A DNA stretch of 64,000 bases from Mactromeris polynyma (GCA_032209605.1 JASFXZ010000003.1:35862762-35926761); one strand, 5' to 3'; positions 25,342-39,106 are shown, counted from the stretch's first letter. Made by a program: numbers and translations. Notes: generated from the letters alone by a model not told the origin.

Positions 25342-25689
25342 GCCATATGGAATATATTAACATCGGCTTAGTATGCACGTGGAGAGCGGGGCACGAGAAC
25401 AAATAGCCATTCATTTGTGTTTTTTCAACTTCAAGCGCTGATAGTAAACACGACCATATCCACTTTCCAATACATGTAAAGCAGCTTACGGTCATTATCA
25501 TGATTATAATTTACTGCACGATGATATCGTACACTTTAAGAATCATGAAACCACATCGTTATTAGTGAATAGCTTATAAATACACAATCTATACAATGTT
25601 TTAATTAATGATATTCGAGCGAACATTAATAAGTATATGTCGTGTAAGTACAACTGTAGATGACCAACGAAATTTATAATATTGTAATG

Positions 25690-25800
25690 AAAAAACCCCA
25701 ACTACCTCCCGATGGTCTCGAACTAGGACCCAAAACTAAAAAGCTTAATTAACATTGTACGGCGCGGATTCGCTACCATCAGAGCTATCACGACTGTTAG
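25690..25800 (-). repeat. tRNA-like sequence (probable SINE head)
   Basis: The reverse complement has a B-box-like ggtcctagttcgagaccatc and, about 60 bp upstream, an A-box-like tgatagctctgatggtagcg. The spacing is too long for a plain tRNA, so it is a derived element rather than a gene. Confidence 0.35.
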
Positions 25801-26736
25801 TTTAATGAAATCAATATCTCATTAAATAGATTTGCTTGTTATTTGATTTACCTATTCTGATCAATATAGGTGGCCAAACCATGTAAATATTGCATGACGT
25901 CAACTTATCTTGGTATACTTATAGCGATGGATTAACTTTCGATTCTAATTATAATCCTGACGTCATACTTCCTTAAACCAACAATACCCCAGGTTTAAAA
26001 ATACAATACTGGTTATATGCAATATTTTATAGGAAAATAAACAACAGAATTCCTGTCGGTTACTTGCGAAATGTTTCAAACCTTGTTACAAACAACGGAA
26101 TGACGAAATTCTTATAGAATAGCAAACAAAATTAAGTAAAAGTTAATTCCTCCTGAGGGATTGAAATTAAGAAAAAATTGTCTGCTTAGATATTCCCTTG
26201 AGGAATAAATTGCTCTCTTTAAAACGTTAGCTCACCCTTTATGAATTTATAAACTAAACTCCAGCATTTAACTGTCATCTTGCCCACGCTAAACGGCGAA
26301 TAATGGTGAAAACATTTCTTTTTTTGTCGACAATGCGCAATTGTTGTCAGTCTTAATATAACTTTAAACAATCGAATACAAATGAAGAGAGGTTATAATG
26401 TTATTATAGATATTTTATTTAAATAATCTTTTGTATTGTGTATTTATCTGTGTCTGAAAGTTCAGCAAATGTGAGGGTCCCCTTTAATGGTCTTCTATTT
26501 AATTGTAGGACAGTGACATTCGCAAAAATAATTCCAATAGTCAGACGTTGACGTCCCCTGTATGCGAACAGTAGAATGAGGAACATATTATTAGTCGCCG
26601 GCAGGAAAATTGGCGACTCCATTTTTATTCCTTTTTCATTTTGGAGGAGCTGTCATTATTTATGTGATGTTAAAACATTACTAAAGTGAACTTTGACGGA
26701 ATAAAAACAATCAGAATGGATTTCTACAATATTGTA
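25801..26736. other. Non-coding stretch with a small palindrome
   Basis: Only agtcgcc and ggcgact (about 26592-26618) stand out as a short hairpin. The minus frame 26419-26622 starts in it and has no donor site or family motif. Confidence 0.35.
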
Positions 26737-26830
26737 GCCGCGGCCGTGGTCCAGTGGTTAGTGCGCTGGACTTGGAACAATGGCGTCCATGCGGAACAGT
26801 GTCGCCTGGTATGGCGCGCGCCATTTTGTG
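26737..26830 (+). repeat. tRNA-like head fragment, GC-rich
   Basis: ggccgtggtccagtggttag plus tgcgctggacttgg is a clear A-box and anticodon-arm remnant, but no B-box follows. The next bases (ggcgcgcgcc) are a palindrome. It is a truncated tRNA pseudogene or SINE head. Confidence 0.5.
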
Positions 26831-28046
26831 GCTAGCGAAGCATTCAAACGTTTTTTAGACAGCTCGCTTTTCTACATTGACTAACTTTTCTCGCTTACTT
26901 CCCCTACCTCTAAAAAAGCACCTCAGATCTTGGCCGTACTTTATAGTATAGTTAAAACGTCGAAACGTTAGCACATCTGACTTCAAATCTGCAAACTGCA
27001 ACCATTAATGGCGCACCTCGAAAACTGTTCTCTCACTAAACACAACCCATTGCCTGTCTGATTAAATTCATATTTATGTTTTGTCGAATTATCTTATCAA
27101 AGCAACATAATACATCAGCGTGTTGACTGATAACATTATCACAAACCATGAACTATCAAAACATCTTAACAACTTGAAATGCTAATATTACGCAAGATTA
27201 CAAGCCTGTTTTATTATGTGTCATCTGATAAGCTGCGAATCTTTATCACGGAAATATTCTTGAGTCACAAAAAGTCAAGACAACTTAAATCAATTATCCG
27301 AGGATATTAACTGATATGGATTTTAATCTGGCAAACAACCTGACGGGTGCAGAAAGTTGGAATAAAGTTCGTTAGACAATAACTATTTCAAGTAACGTCT
27401 GTTGCCGCGTAAGATCGTTAAAACATCCACCAAACCACCTGATCTTGACAATGGTACGACAATTTGGAACCTTAATGACGTAGTTGTGTAAAAACAGTTG
27501 TTTTACATTTCAAGTATCTGGGACGCCAATAAATATGCGACGAAAGAAATGAATTCATGTATTTGAAACATTGAATAAAGAATTATATAAGTATGTATGT
27601 TCTTTGTCTTATGTTACTGCTGTTTCAAATCGTTTGACTATATTTCAACATCGTCCTTATTTGTTAAACTTAATATAGATAGATACGTTTATTTAGAAAA
27701 AGGCAATGAGTCCATCATTCCACATGAATAAATATAATACAATAAATACAACATGTCAATGATGATTTATAATACAAATTCTTCTAAGTTCTAAGTTTAC
27801 AAACATAATTACTTACATACATATATAACATGCACGTGTACAAATCCTTTCTTTAAAGTAATTACTAAGTAAATTGGCAGTTTATTAAATATATAACAGA
27901 AGATAGTTGATAGTTGATAATGGGGTGAATTGGGATTATTATAAGAAATATAGTTGCGATATCAATTCGAAACTTTTATAAACAAACAATGATACTCTTC
28001 TTATTGTACAGTTACTTTCGCTGTTTAAGAGTTCCGCAAATTTTAA
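26831..28046. other. Non-coding stretch; possible minus-strand LINE tail at 27688-27745
   Basis: On the minus strand 27688-27745 reads atgatggactcattgcc, then aaataaacgtatctatcta: a polyadenylation-like signal followed by a short tandem word, as in LINE 3' ends. This is a weak call. Nothing else was recognised. Confidence 0.35.
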
Positions 28047-28520
28047 AACATTCGGATTTTTCCAGTAATATTTATTAATGTACAGTTTTCTTATATATTC
28101 CGATATTTAAATATACATAGAAACGACAAAATTTGTAAAAACTGTAATACAGAAATAATAGAAAACGAATATCATTTTCTATTAATTTGCACAAAATTCT
28201 CTGATTTAAGATCAAAATATATACAAAAATACTACTACACATGGCCCACGAAACAGAAATTGTCTAATCTTATGACAGCAACATCAAACATTATTGTCAC
28301 CAATTTGGCCAAATATATTTTCTACGCCAATCTAATTAGAAATTGAATAATTTTATGCTCATATTTTGACATATTTTGATATATTTTGTATGTATACATG
28401 CACTGTAACATCATGTGCTCTTCAGAAAATCTATGCCTTTTGTCAGAAATATTTTTGTATAATTGCTATAAAACATGTTAATATGTTTTGAATGCAATAA
28501 ACTATTGAATGAATGAATAT
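28047..28520 (+). pseudogene. 5'-truncated non-LTR retrotransposon (LINE), C-terminal end of ORF2
   Basis: Seen: from 28119 to the stop at 28344-28346 the frame reads RNDKICKNCNTEIIENEYHF, LLICTKFSDLRSKYIQKYYY and ends NLAKYIFYANLIRN. The Cys-x2-Cys...His-x4-Cys knuckle (CKNC, EYHFLLIC) just before the C-terminus is the standard end of reverse-transcriptase proteins of CR1/Jockey-type LINEs. Frame-shifted remains continue upstream to about 28047. Downstream is a short 3' UTR with aataaa-like caataaa (28496-28502) and a terminal tgaatgaatgaa tandem. The rest of ORF2 is missing, as expected for a 5'-truncated insertion. Confidence 0.82.
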
Positions 28521-29007
28521 AACGTTCAGAAGACAATGTATTTTATTTTCTTGTGATATTACTTTACGAATGATTGCCGTTTTCTTCCGTTACAATGCCT
28601 ACGAATACATTAATTGAATGGGTTTGCAGGAAATGTCTGGGAACCAGGCAGTCTGTTTTAACTTAACAATTCTATGCAATTCATGTTATTACATTCGACG
28701 TATTATTCTTAATGTCTGCCGTCTCCTGATGAATCTGATGGGCACGCTTTAATCATGTTAACCCTGACAAGTAAGATAGTTATGTAATGGCACTCGGCGA
28801 TGGATTAACCATCTACAATACTTCCACAGATTGCAATTCATCAAATTTGTGGAATACAAGTTGATTTCTTTTTGTGATTGACCACCAACACATGTTATAC
28901 GAAGGATCGGTCAAATAAATAAATTGGAAGCACTATCGGTTTTAAGGCTCCGATTGAGAAATTCGTATTTGATCGAAAAAGCATATGCCCTATAAGTGAA
29001 GTAAAGT
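28521..29007. other. Non-coding stretch, nothing recognised
   Basis: AT-rich, no open frame above background, no repeat match within the window. Confidence 0.4.
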
Positions 29008-29269
29008 AAAGTGTTTATTTATTATAGTGTCACCAATATTTAAAGGGCCAGCCAATTCAGACTTATGAGACACCTACTTTCTGAGCACATTCACTTCCCG
29101 ATTCCCATACTTTAATGCCAGGCACCAGGTAGGTAGGCGCACGGTAACAATTATTTAACAAGCTGGCGGCTCACCAACCGGCCATATCAGAACGGACCCC
29201 TACCAGGATTCGAACCTTCGACCTCCCGCTCCCAAGGCGGATGACTTAACCACTCGGCCACGGGAGACG
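29008..29269 (-). repeat. tRNA-derived SINE family S1, full-length copy (minus strand)
   Basis: Reverse complement has ccgtggccgagtggttaagt (A-box), gaaggttcgaatcctggtag (B-box), cctacctggtgcctggcatt and tggctggccctttaaatatt. It is about as intact as the 23914 copy. Confidence 0.88.
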
Positions 29270-31090
29270 TAATTAAGTGTTGAATTAAAAAGTACTGTGC
29301 TCAAATTGTGAAATTAACTATGACTACTCCCAAAAGCAAACTATGATTTGTTTAAAAAAAACAAAACAATTGGCATAAATTATTTTTAAAACTTTGTCCA
29401 TTTCATCAGTTTCAATCAACAACATCGTCCTAAAAGTAAAAAATACGCACAATATTTATTTAGATTATTTGAATATTTGAATATTTTAGCCTTGTAAGTA
29501 GACACAAGTAACATAATTGTGAATTAATAGTTTATTTCCTGGTTGAATTAAGTCTTTTGAAATCATTTAAGGGGGACAACTTTAAGAGTGCGGTCCCTTT
29601 TTACTCAATGCATTTCGTAAATGAGTACAATAAAAGTATTTACGACCATGATTATCCAGTCTTTATTACGCTGTCGTTGTTTGGCAGTCCCTGAAACAGT
29701 GATGCTCATAAATGATTAAGAAGTTGTCTGTTGTTTTCGATACCACGGACTATTTAAGTCTGAGATGAACACTAATGTTGTTTTATGATGCCTGAAACAC
29801 ACAGAACGGTAATTGGGTTGCGCAATAACTAGAAAATGGTCAATACATTTACCAGTTACATTACGAAAGTATCGAGTGTACAACCTTTTAATGGAATAAC
29901 CCAGTGGTCCATTTCCACTACTAGTTTAAGACAAACATTTATTGAGATAAATGTGCCACATTATAAAACTGCATCCATTGTCAATGTTAGTTCAGTCATG
30001 TATATACTTCTATAACATGTTTTAGTACAAATTCATTGTCATAAATATGTCGCATACAGAATACCACATCATCCATTTCATAATCATACCACATTCAACT
30101 TGAAACAATATAAAAACATGAGCGAAATTGAGAAAGGGGTCGAAGTTTTTCTAACGTACGACCCAGTCATATATCAAATCGACATTGTTCTTTATATAAG
30201 TGCCTTAAGAGAATAATTAACATTATACATACTATACAGTAACTGCTGGATTGAACATACTGCTATGTCGTCCTTAAAGTACGTTGTTTCGTTGCAGCCG
30301 CCAATTACAACGTTTGGGATGGGTTGGTAGGTCAATTGTATACACCTTTAAACGTGGTAAGTACTCTTTTTAAAAACTGTACGCGAACACATCTTGCCAC
30401 GAAGAGGTCATGTTCAATTTCGGTCGGTGGATCCAGTACCATACACATAACAATTGGAATTAATAGATGGTATGATTAACGTAATTAATTATATACAGAC
30501 TTGCGGAAGTCTAGATAAAAACATGTAAATATATAATCGCAGAATGGTTTGGATCTCATTGAGTGTAAAATTCTAAAATAGGCAAATATTGCAATAGTTA
30601 ATCTCATGAAACCCAATCGGATCGTCTACCCTTGGGACCCTTGAAAACGGGTCTTAATATTGAGGTGGTCTTAATATTGAGGTGGTCTTAATATTGAGGA
30701 TGACCCTCTGGGAAATCGGTATTGCGTTTATCAGGTATAGTTCATATTTGAAGAAAGTACACGAACTGTTCAGTATGAACACGTGTATAGAAGTATTGCG
30801 TGCTTCATTGGAATGAACGCAGATCTTTGGCAGAAAACAGTAAATAGATTGTGAGTATTACAATAATGAAATTGTATTTCTACAAACATTCACATACGCA
30901 TGGATAGCGATTGATTTGTTCTTGAACAAATATACAAAAAACTATATATGTAGACAATAAAAAAGTCGCTCATGCAACTACTAATATAAGGCTTTCCTTA
31001 ATATGTATTTTTTCAGTACCCCGACCGACTCAAGTTTTTTCTCAGTCTCTTATGATATTTTTCAAAATCCACTTCCGACTTATCCCAATA
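29270..31090. other. Non-coding stretch with a 17-bp triplet repeat at 30651-30700
   Basis: gtcttaatattgaggtg occurs three times in tandem at 30651-30700, preceded by gacccttgaaaac (also seen in the TIR element at 55095-55275). Otherwise nothing was recognised. Confidence 0.5.
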
Positions 31091-31205
31091 ATGGTGTGAG
31101 GAAATGTGGTCAACGGGTAGAGCACCTGACTCCTGATCCGAAGGTCGTGAGTTCAAATCCAGCCTTGGTTGAGCTGCGAACATCACTGCTGAATTAGGCA
31201 AGATC
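31091..31205 (+). repeat. tRNA-derived SINE head
   Basis: A-box-like ggtcaacgggtagagcacct and B-box-like ggtcgtgagttcaaatccag at tRNA spacing, followed by non-tRNA sequence. It lacks the pairing for a functional acceptor stem, so it is taken as a SINE head or tRNA pseudogene. Confidence 0.55.
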
Positions 31206-34200
31206 ACCTACTAGAAAACCTAGAAAACAGTTATCGAGATTGATTAGTATAAGTTGTATATTTGTTTTACAATCGATGTCAAATAAACTCTAAAAGTAAT
31301 CTACCAATCTATAGCTGTGTGAAGGAGCTTCTGATAAAGAACAATGAAAGCCTTATTATTATTCATGTATGTCATAACAATAAACGAAAAAGCACAATAT
31401 CAAACTGTAAAAAAACACAACTATAATAATTGCGTTTTTTGATTGGATAAAAGGTCATTGCAACAATCAATAATCAACATCATGTATTGCTCTATATAGA
31501 AATGTCATACAACAAACTCGTAATCGGAATATTTCTTGTTCGAATGCCGCACTATGTAGCACAACATTCGTTGGTTGATAACTTTATCATGTAACAAATA
31601 TCCGTAGTTGATTCGATGTGTTGATTTGAGCTCAACACCATAGTAACAATTACGCGAACAACTGCACTTATTTTCGTTTCCGGGTTTCTAACTAGGGCTA
31701 CATTTTTCTTCTTTTATCCACACACATTCCCACTTTAAATTCAAAACATCGACTTAATATGCCTTTTCAGGAAAATATATTATCCAAATCACCAAACCGC
31801 ATTTGCAGCTGAAATAATCGACCCAGCATTTTAGTTTTAGAAAATTTAAACGTATATTCATCGATTCACAGTGAACTTGAGTTACTCCTTAATGTTTATT
31901 GCATTTGTACATGCAGTTTGCATGATCTGCTTCAGTGCATACGTAGACATTCGACTATTTTATTAACGGAAACAATACTTCATTCTCCACCAAGGTGGTA
32001 TCGACTTCCTCTAAATCAACAAACAAAATACATTAAGAGTCTCCGATTTGTTTGATAGCATAATTATATTAAGTAAGCACGGTGTATATTTAGTGTATTG
32101 TTAATATGTCAGTGACAATAATTAACATATACCAACAAATGCAAATGATTGGCAAGTTTTTGTACTCAAATCCACGCACTGATGTCTACAATATCATTCT
32201 GCTACTATCGTTTGAACTGCCTGGTACGCATTTATTCTCTCCAACTCTCGAAAATGTGCACAAAACTGTTATACAATAAAGTATATTATTCTCTATAATA
32301 GATAAGCTAGATTATTTACTTTATTCCTTGTATTGGATTTCTTAGTTTGTCCTACACTGAGACGTCTATGCTAATTATCCACCTAACTATTATATTTATT
32401 GGACCTGCTTTGGATTTAGTAATTAGACCCAGTACTTTTCTCTACCTCTAAAATTTTCCCTGATTAGCCTCTTATTTCAGCCACTCCAGCCATATTAATG
32501 GCTACTTTCTGTCAGAATTACTGAACAAATGAGGCCTTTCAGATTATATGTGATATGGATCATTTATTTGAAGACAATTAGGTTCTTTTCGTGAATTTTG
32601 TCTTTCAGTATTTTTCTTTATGTTTTAGTTTTGGGGATATATTTAAGGCGGCTAATCACAGGATTAGTATTTCATGTTGAGATGTATCACATTTGGCACC
32701 AATGAATACATTTGTATATTATTTTGTAATATATAAGGTCTCTTAAAACTCAGATACGGAGTGGCTATGAATTGCTATTCTTACTATGCGTATAATTCAT
32801 GTATGAATTGTTGAAGCGAAAATAAACTAAACATGTTATCTCTGATAGTGATAATGGTGTCATGGAAATCAATTCTGGTGATTCCGGTATTTCCCATCGG
32901 CTAAAGAATTAGGAATCAATGTACATTTGAGTAAAATGTTTTGACACGACGTCATTTTGCAGTTTACTTTTGCATTTTGTATGTAAATGTTTAAATTGTA
33001 ATGAAAAGAAAAGTAGCCGTCCGCTTTTAATATGTTTGGTATTAAATGAAACTAGAATACAACAAATATGTAAGAAAAAAAACAAAAAACAGAAACTATT
33101 TTGGTCACTAATACAGGTTTTCTCGTGGAACTGCTCATTCATTTTCATACCATTGCAATAAATACTCGCATGCATACATTGCGTATGGTGAGTGCAAAGT
33201 AGTGTATGGAGGTCTGATATCGTAACCAGTGTTCATTGGATACCATCCAGTACTAAGGTCGTCTTGCTAACCTGTTGATTACATCGATACTTCATTGTGC
33301 CAGTACTTTAATGTTTATTTCAGAGCCCCAATATATTGTGGATACATTTATTTCTTAACATATATTTTCATATGAGTAATGAAACGACAATATACATGTA
33401 TTCATACAATGTGACTGCATCATCCTTTGAACTTAGTTTGAAAATTGCGATATATTGTAACGATTTCAGATGTTCAACAGCATGTATTACAAAAGCAAAA
33501 TGTGTCTTAAAGTACTTCATTCTTATGAACCAATAAATGAATTCAAATATCCCAAAAGGTTCGATTATCATCCCGGGAGGTTAACAAACATAAACGTAGA
33601 ATGAGCAAACATATATTGTAACAATGCAGTGGCATTGGTGCATAGAAAAGGGAATATGATCATAGATTCTAGTGAACTCTGTGTCAACAACATCATTGTA
33701 TCCATACAGTGTATCTCATACTATTCCAAGGGATCGACAAACAGCTGTTTTCGCACAGGGTGTTAAACGACTCCTATAATTCCGTGATACAAAATGTTAC
33801 ACGCAAACAAACATAATATTGAATATGAAAGGTGAATACATATGTACGTTCGATTCGTTTTATTTACCCGAAGTACAGCTAAACATATTATGGCCTGTCT
33901 TGTTTATGTGTATTTAGTTAACTAATTTCATTGAATGTGTATCTAAAACACCTTTCGCTGAAGCCAAGGGCAGCATATTCATCAGTTACTAGTTTGCTAA
34001 ATTGCATACGCGATATAGTTGCATGACAATGAAAATAAGCCTTTATGGAGGCATGAGGGGAAGTCGCAAAGGCAATTGCAAACGTTGTACCATTTAGCCA
34101 CGTGCATGTTCTGTGTCTGTTTCCGACCTGGCTTCCCTACTTAAATAACATTACTGATAAAACAAGCTCTATTACCTGTTTTGAATTTCACAATGTGTTC

Positions 34201-34716
34201 TGAATTTAGTGAATGAGGTATTCACAATCGTTATGTCTAACTTCGAATACAAGATTGTTCTGAAAAGCAGAACTGTTTTCAGGAGCTATAATGGTATATT
34301 CCATCTATATATAGGCGACAACACGTCTGTACAATACATGTATATAGGACGATAGGTGCTTGCATAATACAATTGAATGCATATTTACAACTCAGACACA
34401 TTGATATGGTTCACTAAGCGTAATTGATATGCTTTTGAAACTGAGTGAAACCAATTTCACATCTCATCATACAGAATTCAATTAAGAAAGAACTTCATAC
34501 CGAATTTGAATAAATGAATGATCGACTGTCTTGGCTTCAACATCGTTATCATTAACAGTGGTTTGGTTATTTACAGTTCTTTCCTGGGTTACCAATCGGT
34601 ATCAATTTGTTTTTCGACAAGCAGCTCACAGCTTCTGAACATAAATCAGATGTGGAGAACGGATTACTCTACAGGTTTTTGCTTAATCCATTCGTCACGG
34701 AAAACATACTCCTAGC
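31206..34716. other. 3.5-kb stretch with no recognised feature
   Basis: AT-rich sequence with only short background frames (for example 32909-33175 minus, 33336-33536 plus) lacking motifs or splice context. Confidence 0.4.
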
Positions 34717-34790
34717 TAGAGGTTTCGAACCAACGACCTCGAAACTGATAGACGCCCAACGCTCTACAGAATGACTGATTCACTGGGCGG
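34717..34790 (-). repeat. tRNA-like SINE head (minus strand)
   Basis: The reverse complement contains ctgtagagcgttgggcgtct (A-box region) and ggtcgttggttcgaaacctc (B-box) at normal spacing; no acceptor stem is obvious. Confidence 0.5.
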
Positions 34791-36540
34791 GGTGAATCCA
34801 AATAGCTTTACCTCAATCATCTCAGAAAACAAGGATGTCTTGAATGATAAAATATCAAACTTGGTTAATGTATGCACACACATTGCTTTATTCAGATTTC
34901 CCAGCAATAACCAAGAAAACATTCCATGTCTTCCTGCATGTATTTGGCTTCTGATTAAGTTCGCAGAATTTCTTTTAGATCAAAGTTAATTAATTAAAAG
35001 TTAAAAACAATGCTTGGTTGAATGATGCGGGAAGTTCTCTAGGGCACGACACAACAAAATTGCTGGGATAGTCAATGCCGTTCTATTATTTTATTGCTCT
35101 TAAAGATACCAGTCTTATACGAAAATGGTCATCACCATTGTTAAAAACGTTTAATATTTACTGTATTTATTTATGGTTTTAATAATTTCTAGGACTGTTC
35201 TTTATTATTATTGGATTGGAAGAAATTTGAAACAGATACATGCAGCTTTATGATTATTTTAGATATACACATAGACAATCTAGTAGGGACAAACAAGCTA
35301 TACGTACAGAACCGTTAGTATCTTATTTCGTCGTCGAATCGACAGTAGGGAAACATCATTTTACACAAGCTAGACATTTATAACAAACCATTCTTGTTTG
35401 TCACAGATACGTATGATGTATATGTGATATAGACTAATGTATTCACATTAGTGGTCCAGAAGACATATCCAGCACACTTACTGATGTCAATAAAATGTAA
35501 TTCACAATCAAACATGCCGCCGCGGTGAGAGACACTTTTCGAGTGAGAGATTAAAGGATTCCCAGTCAGCGTATCGCGGTCGGGAAGTGTGTTACTACAA
35601 TGTTTACATTATATTGCCTGGTTTGTGGTTTTGTTCAGCAAAACGTTGCTTTTTGACGCGCCAATACAATTAGGAGGAACTATTTCTTGTCAAGTGATGA
35701 TGATGACGTTGGTTTCATGTTCAAGAAAGATATGTAGTGCTGTTAGATTGACCGTGAACAGGTGCATGAACTTTCAGGACCGATTCATGCTAATTTAGGC
35801 ATGTAAATTCACTCGCGCATAAAGCTATAAGTGCTGTTTAGATTATTTTATTATCAAAACACAACCACAGCCTTTTCTCTGTCCAGCTTATAGACAAACA
35901 CGAACACTTCAATACACCTATTTTAAAATGTAATGGTCCAGGTAATATATGCATACGTTCGCGGTTAATCAAACCGCACTATACCTAAGCTGAAGGTATC
36001 CATTTAGATAAGCAAACGAATATAACAAAGGCACTGTGTTATACATGGTGAATGTCCAGGAATAGAACTAAGTAAACTGCGTATATTATTTCGTAAAATC
36101 CGGTTAAATTCCGAATGCAGGCAAACTCGGTTTTATGCCGTAGTAAAATGACGTCACAAACCACATGACTTCCAACACACAGTGGTATTTAAAATTGAAC
36201 CTCGAACTTCATGTCCACGGAACAAGACCAGTTTTGCTCCTCAAATATTGCTTTGTGTTTTTTTTTAAATTAAGGGCGAGATATAATAACAATATGTTAT
36301 CCATACTTATATTAGAGCATTATTCATGAAAAATAAGTGTTTGTTCTGGTAATTAGTATAATGTATCAAAGGAATACTGTATCAAAGCAAGGTTGATTAA
36401 TCAATCCTTGATCTACAATGCAAACAAAACTCGTTTGAAGTTTAAATAGTTTTTGTAGTTTTATCCTGTCTTTCAATTATTTCTAAGTTAATTATTTGCA
36501 GTGCGTTCATGATACGCAAGTAACTTAGTAAGAAATTGTG
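34791..36540. other. Non-coding stretch, nothing recognised
   Basis: No motif-bearing frame or repeat was recognised. Background frames at 34771-34989 and 35589-35798 are not supported. Confidence 0.4.
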
Positions 36541-37076
36541 CTATTACAGGGAAAATACAGCATTTCAAAGCGTGGCTTACTGATCGTTACCCTAGCTATC
36601 ACAAGAAGAATATCTTCAAGGTCTCATTTCATCGAAAACTGGATTTGCAGCACTTCCCAGCATGTGAGTGCAATTATATTGATGTACAACCTGATAATTG
36701 TCGCCTCAAACTAATTAATTCAATGTTTGAGTACTTTGATAATTACACAAAATTCCCAGACAGACAATTACTTAACCAACACTGGAACTATAGTGTTAAC
36801 AATTACCAACGTGACCCAAAAGTCTCGTCTATTCCCATCACCATTCGGTCTCTTGAACACCGAACAAACCTCAATCCAACAGAACAAAAAATGTTTTGTT
36901 TTTCATTATTCACGAATGTTGAGATTTGGTCCAATAATTACATTAACTCAGACAAGAAAAAGATGATTATTAAATCATTTAATCAAACTTGGACGCCAAA
37001 ATTAATCAAACGTTTCCAGATTGTCCAAAACTCGGCTTACAGAAATAGGGTCGGTTATTTTAACACAAAAATCTAG
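36541..37076 (+). CDS. Unrecognised open exon-like region, possibly element-encoded
   Basis: Seen: a frame open from 36513 to the stop at 37074-37076. A plausible acceptor (gtgctattacag, cut after 36549) precedes GKIQHFKAWLTDRYPSYHKK; it continues HRKLDLQHFPACECNYIDVQ and ends NSAYRNRVGYFNTKI. About 175 codons is long for this AT-rich window, and composition is protein-like (aromatic and basic, two close Cys). No domain is recognised. It sits just 5' of the Ngaro/DIRS-like relic, so it could be an ORF carried by that or another element, or the last exon of a host gene. No polyadenylation signal close behind the stop was seen. Confidence 0.45.
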
Positions 37077-38122
37077 ATGTATGTCGTTTCTGACAAGTCC
37101 AATTATTTAAAGCGTGTCTTTAAATAGAATTACTTTATCCGGAGACTAAGAGGTGAGACAACTCATGGCATGATGGTTTGGCCGACCACGCTAGTTTGTC
37201 GTCATCTTATCGCAGGACCGTCCACCAGCAAACACGCAATTCCAACAATAACTTCTGCATCCCGACAACATTATTAAGTTCGGCGTATACACAGTTTAGT
37301 ACGACAAGTCAGCATGGACAAATTCATACTAATAGCCCGCTTATTCTGACACTTATCGTATACCGTTCCAGCAGTATACTACCCAGCAACATTAAACTGA
37401 TCAAATGAATCCAGTGTATCAGGCGTCAAGTCAACATCAAACTAACCAATCGTCACATAGTACCGGCAAGTCGTTCCAGCATGTCAGTAATTTCACTAAG
37501 TATTACACAGCCAGCTGCTATATACCAAGTACCTGATGTCCGCATATACAGTAACATCTCCTTTCAACCAGTCCCGGCCGCTTTGGGCAGTATTCAACAA
37601 GTTGAAACATAGCAATACCACGAGTCTCAGCCCCGCACCTCAAATTTGTTACTTCTGTTTGTACAGATATTCCCTTACTACATGCATATAAAAGTTATAT
37701 CAGACTATAATCAGTCTTTAAATATAAGATTTGGAAGGTAAATTTGATAGAATTGTACTCATTGATTGATTAGCAAGAGCCAGGGTCTTAAACCATAACG
37801 CTTGTAGATGGTCAGTTGCATTTATTCTCTGTTGCATCAGCCAAAAAGCAAGATATTACATCTATTTTTTTATTTATATGAACATAGTTCAATTGAAAAC
37901 ACCTTCAATGGCATAAGTTATCATAATAGTCATCAGTTATGACATGGTCATTGGTTGATGCTGAGCTATGGCTTCTTACTATGACAGGCTACCATGCTTC
38001 ATATTTGTATGACAAACATTGTTTTGATTTCAATAACAAAGGTTACTGCTCGCAATACATATGCTACTATGTGCAGAAGTGCAAAAACTGACTAGGTCCG
38101 CATTATTCTGTATTTTGCAAGA

Positions 38123-38569
38123 GAACCATGTAGAGGCATTCCGAACAACGTCCCACGGTTCCAAATCCCCAGCACCGACCTGAACTTACTTATGAAATTA
38201 GGGGTCCTCGGCCATACGCCAATAGACCCAACAAGCCTAGAAATATACCTCCAAGATTACTGCCACAAATGATAAAAACTATTTATTAACATGATTCAAG
38301 GAAGGGGTTAGGCTTGAATACAGCGGCCCACGATTTTCACTTTCATTATGCTAGCAAAATTAGACAACGACGTAGAACTTGGACAGATGCTTTGTTCATT
38401 TACTAACAAACCGTTCTCGAAACCTTCGTGTGAAATATTATTGCACTGCGACAACATGGCTTCAGTTCACATTATATATAAAAACTCATCAAGGAATAAA
38501 AAAGTTGTAATTCTGTTACGTCAGTTAGTTTGGCTCTTTTGGCTTATAATATTAATGGCTGTTAATTAG
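38123..38569 (+). pseudogene. Reverse transcriptase / RNase H fragments of the Ngaro/DIRS-like element
   Basis: Seen: 38123-38271 reads DLNLLMKLGVLGHTPIDPTS, then LEIYLQDYCHK and a stop; the same frame resumes FKEGVRLEYSGPRFS (38306 on). From 38348 comes LAKLDNDVELGQMLCSFTNK then PFSKP, the usual start of the reverse transcriptase ('...E..LGR..GPF..KP.S'). It is fused directly to ILLHCDNMASVHIIYKNSSR (the RNase H 'HCDN.A.V.IINK.SS' motif). The reverse transcriptase palm with its YxDD-type site is missing between them, so the protein cannot work. The deletion kept the frame. Confidence 0.85.
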
Positions 38570-39106
38570 TTAAAGAAAAATGGCATTTGTAACGCAACAA
38601 GTCCATTACAATTTTACAGACTCCAGAAATTACTCCCTGAATTTGCAAACAAAACCCCACTAACAATTCCCTTCGAATTCCAGCATCTTATCAGCGCGAA
38701 ATTAGTCGACTAATACACGGCAGATAATTCCCACACAAGTACAACACAGTACCAAGTTACTTTGAACACTTTAGTGAATGTATGGGATTAATTAAGATAT
38801 TGCCTCCAACCGTCCAGCAGTTGCAAGAATATATTGCATTCTTGAGGGATAATTTCACTACAGAACAACAGGCTGTCATATAGCTGACATCGCTTTTATG
38901 TGTTACATCAACTACTTAACAGATACTAATTAGTTTTTCATAGTACGAAAAATGCTTGAGGAATGAAAATATTGCAAAAACAGATTTGATTTTCGAAAGC
39001 CAATCAGTTAAGAACTACTAAATTATTTAATAAAATTTCTACATTTTGTTTATACATGAGATTATGTAGCCATTTTTAAGACGGCATTTCGACTTGCATT
39101 TTCGGT

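Noticed and set aside
26419..26622. Minus frame with a hydrophobic start, considered as a signal-peptide exon of the guanylate cyclase
   Set aside because: No donor site, the start sits in a small palindrome, and the following residues do not fit the first lobe of the receptor domain.
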